Origin: JBFKMV01 sp041629655
GTDB lineage: Bacteria; Acidobacteriota; Polarisedimenticolia; Polarisedimenticolales; Polarisedimenticolaceae
DNA length: 30,966 nucleotides
Reading direction: 5' to 3'
NCBI GenBank assembly: GCA_041629655.1
Contig: JBFKMV010000039.1
Location: forward strand, 1 to 30,966
Below, one piece after another: positions 25,319 to 30,966 of this stretch. The translations under genes were made by a program, and so were the position numbers. How positions within the stretch are numbered: the first letter of the stretch is position 1; each line of letters starts with the position of its first letter. The notes below the pieces were generated by a model, which was not told the DNA's origin, searched no databases, and saw only the letters and a list, made by a program, of their open reading frames with translations.

Positions 25319-27319
25319 ATGAGCGTCGCCGTCGAGCGGCAACTCGCCGTCCAGGCCGTCAACACGATCAAGTTCCTGGCCGCCGACGCGGTCCAGCAGG
25401 CCGACTCGGGCCATCCCGGCATGCCGATGGGGGCGGCCGACATGGCGTTCGTGCTGTGGAGCCGTTTCCTGCGCTACGACCCCAAGGAGCCGCAGTGGCC
25501 CGACCGCGACCGGTTCGTGCTCTCGGCGGGGCACGGCTGCATGCTGCTGTACGCGCTGCTGCACCTGTCACGCTACGACCTGCCGCTCGAGGAGCTCGAG
25601 AACTTCCGCCAGTGGGGCAGCAAGACCCCGGGCCACCCGGAGTTCGGCCACACGGTGGGCGTCGAGGCCACCACGGGCCCGCTGGGGCAGGGCGTGGGCA
25701 ACGCGATCGGGATGGCGCTGGCGCGCCGGATGCTCGCGGCGCGCTTCAACGACGACGAGTTCCGGCCGGTCACGCACCGCGTGTTCTCGATCGCCAGCGA
25801 CGGCGACCTGATGGAGGGCGTCAGCGGCGAAGCCTCGTCGCTGGCCGGCCACCTGGGTCTGGGCGAGCTGGTCGTGCTGTACGACGACAACCACATCACG
25901 ATCGAGGGCGAGACGGCGCTCACGTATTCCGAGGACGTGGGCGCGCGCTACGAGGCCTACGGCTGGCACGTGCAACGCGCCGACGGACACGACCACGACG
26001 CGCTGGCGCGGGCGATCCAGGCGGCGGTCGAGACCACCGACCGGCCGTCGATGATCGTCGCCCGCACGCACATCGCCCACGGCTCGCCGAACAAGCAGGA
26101 CACCGCCGACTCCCACGGCGCACCGCTGGGCGAGGACGAGCTGGCCGCGACCAAGCGCGCGCTGGGGTGGCCCGAGGACGCGAAGTTCCGGATCCCCGAC
26201 GAGGTCAAGACGTTCTTCAAGGCCCGCGCCCAGGAGGGCTACGCGCTCCGCACGGCGTGGGAGAAGAAGCTCGGCGACTGGCGCAAGCAGCACCCGGGAC
26301 GGGCCGAGGAGTGGGACGCGATCTGGCAGCGCGGCGTGCCCGAGGACGTCACGCGGCAATTGCTCGAGCAGGCCCCCTCGGACGCCGGCGCGACGCGCAA
26401 CCACTCCGGCACGGTGCTCCAGCACGCGGCGAAGCTGGTGCCGTCGCTGGTCGGCGGCTCGGCCGACCTGGCGCCCTCGACCAAGACGATCATCAAGGGC
26501 TCGCCGGCGATCGCGCGCGAGGAGTTCGCCGGCCGCAACTTCCACTTCGGCGTCCGCGAGCACGGCATGGGCGCGATCATCAACGGCATGCTGTACCACG
26601 GCACGTTCCGTCCCTACGGCGCGACGTTCCTGGTGTTCTCGGACTACATGCGCCCCGCGATCCGGCTGGCGGCGCTGTCGAAGCTGCCGGCGATCTACGT
26701 CTTCACCCACGACTCGATCTTCCTCGGCGAGGACGGCCCGACCCACCAGTCGGTGGAGCAGGCCTGGGCGCTGCGGCTGATCCCCAACCACCACGTGTTC
26801 CGCCCCGCCGACGGTTTCGAGACGGCGCTGGCCTGGGGCATGGCGCTGGAGCGCACCGAGGGGCCGACCTCGCTGCTGCTGACGCGGCAGGGCGTGCCGC
26901 CGATCGAGCGCGAGGCCACGGGCGAGCTGGCCGACCCGCGCCGCGGCGGCTACCTCGTCGCCGGCGGCCGGCGCCCCGACGCGATCCTGGTCGGCACGGG
27001 CTCCGAGCTGCACCTCGCGGTCGCCGCGCGCAAGGCGCTGGCCGAAGACGGCAAGAACGTCAACGTGGTCTCGATCCCGTGCTACGAGGTGTTCAAGAGC
27101 CAGGACCCGGTCTACCGCGCGCGCCTGTTCCCCCAGGGCTCCCGCGTTTGCACCATCGAGGCCGGCCGTACCGACCCCTGGCAGGCGCTGAGCGGCCCCG
27201 AGGGGCTGAACATCGGCGTCGACAGCTTCGGCGCCTCGGCCCCCAGCAAGGTGATGGGCGAGAAGTACGGGCTCACGGCCGAGGCGGTGACCGCCAAGGT
27301 GCGCGACTGGCTCGGCTAG
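25319..27319 (+). CDS. tkt: Transketolase
   Basis: 666 residues, the usual length. Thiamine-diphosphate enzyme of the non-oxidative pentose phosphate pathway (and the Calvin cycle) that moves two-carbon units between sugar phosphates. Conserved features: ADSGHPGMPMGAADMAFVLW, the GHTVGVEATTGPLGQGVGNAIGMA block, the thiamine diphosphate motif SDGDLMEGVSGEASSLAGHL...LYDDNHITIEG, the pyrimidine-domain sequences HFGVREHGMGAIINGM and THDSIFLGEDGPTHQSVEQ, and a closing GEKYGLTAEAVTAKVRDWL. Nothing is missing. It has a perfect ribosome site, is coupled to glk and is the last gene of that unit. A G+C-rich hairpin follows the stop by 36 bases. Confidence 0.97.
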   Translation: MSVAVERQLAVQAVNTIKFLAADAVQQADSGHPGMPMGAADMAFVLWSRFLRYDPKEPQWPDRDRFVLSAGHGCMLLYALLHLSRYDLPLEELENFRQWGSKTPGHPEFGHTVGVEATTGPLGQGVGNAIGMALARRMLAARFNDDEFRPVTHRVFSIASDGDLMEGVSGEASSLAGHLGLGELVVLYDDNHITIEGETALTYSEDVGARYEAYGWHVQRADGHDHDALARAIQAAVETTDRPSMIVARTHIAHGSPNKQDTADSHGAPLGEDELAATKRALGWPEDAKFRIPDEVKTFFKARAQEGYALRTAWEKKLGDWRKQHPGRAEEWDAIWQRGVPEDVTRQLLEQAPSDAGATRNHSGTVLQHAAKLVPSLVGGSADLAPSTKTIIKGSPAIAREEFAGRNFHFGVREHGMGAIINGMLYHGTFRPYGATFLVFSDYMRPAIRLAALSKLPAIYVFTHDSIFLGEDGPTHQSVEQAWALRLIPNHHVFRPADGFETALAWGMALERTEGPTSLLLTRQGVPPIEREATGELADPRRGGYLVAGGRRPDAILVGTGSELHLAVAARKALAEDGKNVNVVSIPCYEVFKSQDPVYRARLFPQGSRVCTIEAGRTDPWQALSGPEGLNIGVDSFGASAPSKVMGEKYGLTAEAVTAKVRDWLG

Positions 27320-27355
27320 GCCCCCGGCCCTAACTCCTGTTCCCGCTTGCGCTTC

Positions 27356-27378
27356 GCCGCCGCCTTCCCCGCGGCGGC
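27356..27378 (+). terminator. G+C-rich hairpin after the glk-tkt unit
   Basis: GCCGCCGC (27356-27363) and GCGGCGGC (27371-27378) form a perfect 8-bp stem with a 7-base loop (CTTCCCC). It is not followed by a clear U-tract, only short T runs near 27391, so it is a candidate terminator only. Confidence 0.4.
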
Positions 27379-27492
27379 CCGCGCGCCGCCTTGCCTTTCC
27401 CGGGGCGCGGCCCATCTTTGACTACGGATTCCGAGCCCCGTCCGAGAGCGTTGCCGGCGCGACCGCGAGCCCGCCGGCGGAGAAAATCAACC

Positions 27493-27852
27493 GTGAACCA
27501 AGGACAGTGCCCCCACTGCGGCAACCACATGGCCGACGACGCCGTCGAGTGCCCGTGCGGCTTCAACTTCATCATCGAGGAAACGGTCCCCGGACCCGCC
27601 GTGGCCCGCGCCCCGGCCGCCGTCGCCGCGGTCTCCGCGCAGACCCGGACCGCGGTCCTCGAAGCGCGCCCCAATACCGCGATGCTGATGGACTGCCCGA
27701 CCTGCGGCTCGCGCATCTCCAAGCGCGCCGAGCTGTGCCCCAAGTGCGACTCGGCCCCCTACGCGAACTGCCAGATTTGCGCTGGCACGATCCTGGCCCA
27801 CTCGTCGCCGTGTCCGGAGTGCGGGGATCCGGATCCGTTCGAGCTGGATTAG
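27493..27852 (+). CDS. Small triple zinc-ribbon protein
   Basis: 119 residues from a GTG start with GGAG ten bases upstream. Three probable zinc sites: CPHC...CPC (Cys6, 9, 20, 22), CPTC...CPKC (Cys68, 71, 82, 85) and CQIC...CPEC (Cys93, 96, 107, 110). The first is joined to the others by an Ala/Pro/Val-rich linker of about 40 residues that looks disordered. Such proteins act as nucleic-acid or protein adaptors; no specific function can be given. The second residue pair of the first site is CxC rather than CxxC. The frame is open upstream to 27391, but that region has no ribosome site and reads as low-complexity Arg/Pro. It converges on the giant exoprotein gene, 96 bases away. Confidence 0.78.
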   Translation: MNQGQCPHCGNHMADDAVECPCGFNFIIEETVPGPAVARAPAAVAAVSAQTRTAVLEARPNTAMLMDCPTCGSRISKRAELCPKCDSAPYANCQICAGTILAHSSPCPECGDPDPFELD

Positions 27853-27948
27853 GGGGTTTGAGAGGAAGGCAAAGGCGCGGCCGCCGCCGAGGCGTCGGAG
27901 CCGGGAGCCGCCGTCAGGCGACCCCCGGCCCCTCCTTCCGGTCAGGCC

Positions 27949-30900
27949 TTACTTGAACCTGAACTTCGCGTAGTGGTAGCTACCGTCGGCAAGCTGCAGT
28001 TGCAGCTGCCGGCAGCCCCTCCACCCGCTCGAGCTCTGCCAGTTGTAGATGAACTGGCTCGAGGCCTCGTCGTAACGGAAGATCGTCGAGCCGGGCGACG
28101 CGAGCTGCTCCTCGACAATCGTGGTCGGCGAGGCGTCGCAGGCGATCGGCCCGGACAGCAGCGAGACCATCGAGCTGGTGTTGGTGACCATCCCGCCCGC
28201 GGCGTCCCGCAATTGCCACTTCACGGGGATCGTGCGCCCGGCCTTGGCCTCGTTGATCACCGGCAGGTTGTCCACCGGCTGCAGGAAGCCGTTGAAGACG
28301 TAGCGCACGTTGTAGCTCCGCGAGCGCGCGGCGGCGTTGCCGGCCGCGTCCGTGGCGTTCACGGTGAACGTCCTCGATCCGACCGTCGCCGTGTCCAGGT
28401 TGGCGCCGCTGGCGACCGGACCGTCGCAGCCGGCGACCCCGGACAGGCCGTCGTCGCACGCGTAGCTCGCGACCACCGTGGCGTTGAGCAGGTACGTCGC
28501 ACCCTCCGCCGGCGTCGTCAGGTCGATCGTCGGCGCGGTGACGTCGATGCGGACGCCACCCTGCGTGTGGGACGCCGCGTTGCCGGCGTTGTCGGTGCAG
28601 CTACCGGTGGCGGACAGCCCGTTACCCTCCGAGGCGATCACGCGGCTGTCGCCGCCCGCCACGACACCGGACAGGTCGTCGGTGCAGGTCCAGGACAGGG
28701 TGACGCCGGAGTTGTTCCAGCCGGCGGCGTTGGCCGCCGGGTCCTGGCCGTCGAAGGCGATCGTCGGCGGCGTTGCGTCGCGCGTGACCGTCACCGACTT
28801 GACCGTCGTCCCGCCCGCGCTGGTCGCGGTGCAGGTGAACGTCTGGCCCGCGGTGTCGCTGGTCACGCTCGCGCTGTCGCACCCGGAGGTCGAGCTGACG
28901 GCGGATTCGGCGTCGCTGACCGTCCAACTCACGCTGAGAGCGCCGGTGTACCAGCCGTTGCTGCCGAGCGGGCCGGTCACCTGCGGGATCACCACCGGCG
29001 GGGTGGTGTCCGCCGGATCGTCGAACGGATCGCAGTAGTCCGGGGTCCCGTCACCGTCGCCGTCCCGGGAATAGGGGTGCGGGTCGAGCGGGCAAAATCC
29101 GGGGAAGCCCGGGTCCCTCATGCCGTCGCCGTCGCTGTCCGTACAGGCGTCGCAACTGTCGTCCCAGCCGTCCCCGTCGGTGTCCCGGCCCACGTTGCTG
29201 CAGGAGGGGTCGGTCGCGTCCGCGCAGATGTTGAAGGTGAGCGGCATGTTGAAGATCCTCACATTTTGGCAGTACACGTTGACCGTGTAGGTGCCGAGGG
29301 TGGTGAAGGTCTGGGTGCGGCGGTACGTGCCGTCGTTGAACGACGTGAATGGGAGGTTGGTGTTTCGGGAACTGCCCGGATAACGAAACGACCCGTAGCA
29401 GGAGTCGCTGCCGCTGGTGATCCGATATCCCAACCAGTTCATGCTTTGAATCACCATTGTCTGCGGCACGCCCGACAGCCCGTAGCCGTTGGGGCTGAGG
29501 AGGCAGTCGGTGGTGTAGTAGCGTGATCGATCGGGATAGGGTGCGGACGCTGGACCGGAATCCGGGTCGCAGTAGTCGCCGATCCCGTCCTCGTCCCGGT
29601 CGCACTGATCCCCCCCCGCATTGACCGGACACTTGTCCGCGGCGCACCAGCCGTCGCCGTCGTAGTCGTGCGCGCCCGCGTTGGTGGGACAGGGGTCGCA
29701 GAGGTCGCCGACGCCGTCCCCCTCGGAGTCACCCTGTTCGGGGTTGAAGGTCCAGGGGCAGTTGTCGGAGGCGTTCTCGAACCCGTCTCCATCCGCGTCC
29801 ACGTCACAGGCGTCTCCGGTCCCGTCCGCGTCGATGTCCGTCTGGGCCGGGTTCGCGACCCCGGGGCAGTTGTCGTCCACGTCAGCCACGCCGTCGCAGT
29901 CGGCGTCGTCGATGCCGCAATCCACGATCCGGATGCGGTGGTTGTAGGTGTCCGCGATGTACACGCGGCCCGCGGAGTCCACGGCCACGCCGCCGGGATT
30001 GGCCAGCATCGCGCTCGTCGCCGCGCCGCCGTCGCCCGAGAATCCGTACGAGCCGCTGCCGGCGAGAGTCGTCATGATCGCCGCGGTGTCGACCATGCGG
30101 ACCTTGTTGTTGGACGTGTCCGATATGTAGAGGTTGCCGGTGCCGTCCAGGGCCACGTCCTTCGAGGAGGACAGATGGGGCTGAGCGGCGCTCGTCGCCC
30201 CGTCGCCGGAGAAGCGGTAGAAGAGGGGGAAGCTGCGCACGAAGATCGACGGGGTGGGTGGGGTAAGGCCGTTCGCGTGCATAACTTGAAGGGCCCGGCC
30301 CCCGGCCACGCTGGTAATGATCCCGGTGGCCGCGTCGATCCTTCGAACGCGAAAACGGTCCGCGACGAAGAGGTTGCCGGCCTCGTCGATCGCCAGGCCC
30401 TCGGGCTCGAACACGGCGGCGCTCGTCGCCGGGCCCTCGTCGCCTGAGATGTAGATGTTCCCGAAGCCGTTGCCGGCCACGGTGCTGATGAGGCCCGTCC
30501 CGGCCTCGACCTTGCGAACGCGGTGGTTGCCCCGGTCGGTGAAGTACAGGTTGCCGACGGCGTCCACCGCCACCCTTGACGGGTAGTTGAGCGACGCGGC
30601 GGTCGCGGGGCCGTCGTCGCCGGAATAGCCCGCGCTTCCGTTGCCCGCTAGGGTAAAGATGTCGCCGGTCAGGCTGTCGACCTTGCGGATGCGGTGATTC
30701 TCCGAATCCGCGATGAACAGGTTGCCCCAGGCGTCGACCGCCACGCCGGAGGGGTAGTGGAGCGACGCGGCGGTCGCGGGGCCGTAGTCGCCGCCGAAGC
30801 CGGCGCTGCGGTTGCCGGCCACCGTGGTGATGATGCCCGTCGCGGCGTCGACCTTGCGGATGCGGTGCTGGTCCCGGTCCGCGATGTACAGATGGTCGTC

Positions 30901-30966
30901 GGCGTCGATCGCCAGACCGTGAGGATACTTCAGGGAAGCGGCGTCGGCCGGTCCGCCGTCGCCGAG
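27949..30966 (-). CDS. Giant secreted NHL-repeat / thrombospondin-type-3 / Ig-like / PxKF protein, N-terminus outside window
   Basis: 1005 residues are visible and the frame is open to the window edge, so the start and any signal peptide lie beyond. From the visible N-terminus: six NHL repeats (1 to about 350), each near 57 residues and read as NHxIRKVD...VAGNG. They run straight into thrombospondin type-3 calcium-binding repeats (about 350-470, DADGDGFENASDNCP and similar), then a Cys- and aromatic-rich beta domain of about 120 residues that I do not recognise. A second TSP3 block (about 592-652), two or three Ig-like domains beginning TPPVV and TPPTI (about 653-885), and a C-terminal PxKF-type domain (about 889-1005) follow. 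The PxKF domain is recognised from GFLQPVDNLPVINEAKAGRTIPVKW and the ending YHYAKFRFK. A surface or matrix role with Ca2+-stiffened spacers is inferred; no enzymatic motif is visible. Confidence 0.88.
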   Translation of the reverse strand, partial: LGDGGPADAASLKYPHGLAIDADDHLYIADRDQHRIRKVDAATGIITTVAGNRSAGFGGDYGPATAASLHYPSGVAVDAWGNLFIADSENHRIRKVDSLTGDIFTLAGNGSAGYSGDDGPATAASLNYPSRVAVDAVGNLYFTDRGNHRVRKVEAGTGLISTVAGNGFGNIYISGDEGPATSAAVFEPEGLAIDEAGNLFVADRFRVRRIDAATGIITSVAGGRALQVMHANGLTPPTPSIFVRSFPLFYRFSGDGATSAAQPHLSSSKDVALDGTGNLYISDTSNNKVRMVDTAAIMTTLAGSGSYGFSGDGGAATSAMLANPGGVAVDSAGRVYIADTYNHRIRIVDCGIDDADCDGVADVDDNCPGVANPAQTDIDADGTGDACDVDADGDGFENASDNCPWTFNPEQGDSEGDGVGDLCDPCPTNAGAHDYDGDGWCAADKCPVNAGGDQCDRDEDGIGDYCDPDSGPASAPYPDRSRYYTTDCLLSPNGYGLSGVPQTMVIQSMNWLGYRITSGSDSCYGSFRYPGSSRNTNLPFTSFNDGTYRRTQTFTTLGTYTVNVYCQNVRIFNMPLTFNICADATDPSCSNVGRDTDGDGWDDSCDACTDSDGDGMRDPGFPGFCPLDPHPYSRDGDGDGTPDYCDPFDDPADTTPPVVIPQVTGPLGSNGWYTGALSVSWTVSDAESAVSSTSGCDSASVTSDTAGQTFTCTATSAGGTTVKSVTVTRDATPPTIAFDGQDPAANAAGWNNSGVTLSWTCTDDLSGVVAGGDSRVIASEGNGLSATGSCTDNAGNAASHTQGGVRIDVTAPTIDLTTPAEGATYLLNATVVASYACDDGLSGVAGCDGPVASGANLDTATVGSRTFTVNATDAAGNAAARSRSYNVRYVFNGFLQPVDNLPVINEAKAGRTIPVKWQLRDAAGGMVTNTSSMVSLLSGPIACDASPTTIVEEQLASPGSTIFRYDEASSQFIYNWQSSSGWRGCRQLQLQLADGSYHYAKFRFK
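29919..30966 (-). repeat. Tandem NHL-repeat coding units, about 171 bp each
   Basis: Six in-frame NHL units lie here, the outermost cut by the window edge. Two of them share an identical 26-base stretch at 30589-30614 and 30760-30785, exactly 171 bases (57 codons) apart, which suggests recent unit duplication or gene conversion. The other units differ more, and one (near 30180-30330) carries an insertion of about 25 residues. Confidence 0.8.

Noticed and set aside
27418..27423. TTGACT as a -35 element for the zinc-ribbon gene
   Set aside because: No -10-like hexamer lies 15-19 bases downstream.
29919..30966. Regularly spaced repeats that might suggest CRISPR or a tandem satellite
   Set aside because: The period of 171 bases is in frame and encodes NHL repeats; units diverge at synonymous and amino-acid level.

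Overview
The window is a G+C-rich stretch (about two-thirds G+C by eye, not computed) of a bacterial chromosome, densely packed with protein genes. No rRNA, tRNA, CRISPR array, insertion sequence or phage gene was seen. Apolipoprotein N-acyltransferase, a lipoprotein with a clean lipobox, a type II secretion-type pseudopilin and a bacterial alpha-2-macroglobulin together point to a Gram-negative (diderm) organism. The mix of HD-GYP signalling, PQQ sugar dehydrogenase, and large NHL/thrombospondin-3 exoproteins would suit a free-living member of Acidobacteriota, Myxococcota or a similar phylum. That placement is inference; no marker gene fixes it.

Layout. 1-3036 (+): C-terminal two-thirds or so of an alpha-2-macroglobulin with an intact thioester motif, closed by a perfect 9-bp stem-loop. 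3154-6164 (+): a three-gene unit of GspG-like pseudopilin, membrane HD-GYP phosphodiesterase and small lipoprotein. 6174-7370 (-): an Nramp-family transporter with altered metal-site residues. 7475-9644 (+): NTF2-like protein, CPBP membrane protease and cupin. 9649-15447 (-): a run read lnt, mscS-like, corA, mscS-like, alcohol dehydrogenase, the last four nearly gapless. 15651-16307 (+): a PlsC-type acyltransferase divergent from lnt. 16298-21509 (-): glutamate dehydrogenase followed 7 bases later by a fused 5-oxoprolinase, with a near-consensus sigma-70 promoter upstream. 21758-22597 (+): an unrecognised one-pass membrane protein. 22497-24170 (-): a secreted PQQ-type sugar dehydrogenase. 24283-27319 (+): glucokinase and transketolase, an operon divergent from the dehydrogenase. 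27493-27852 (+): a small triple zinc-ribbon protein. 27949-30966 (-): a very large secreted NHL/TSP3/Ig-like/PxKF protein whose N-terminus lies outside the window.

Working together. Three functional pairings stand out. (1) 5-Oxoprolinase plus glutamate dehydrogenase would turn 5-oxoproline into glutamate and then 2-oxoglutarate and ammonia. (2) Two different MscS-type channels flank a CorA Mg2+ channel, suggesting coordinated ion and osmotic control. (3) Periplasmic sugar oxidation (PQQ enzyme) sits divergently beside cytoplasmic glucose phosphorylation and the pentose phosphate pathway. Two genes (glucokinase and the Nramp transporter) carry a -10-like hexamer exactly six bases before the start codon and lack a Shine-Dalgarno sequence, which predicts leaderless mRNAs. 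I see no clear undescribed defence or mobile system. The most unusual items are the mscS-corA-mscS cluster, the divergent Nramp site, the leaderless promoters and the architecture of the giant exoprotein.
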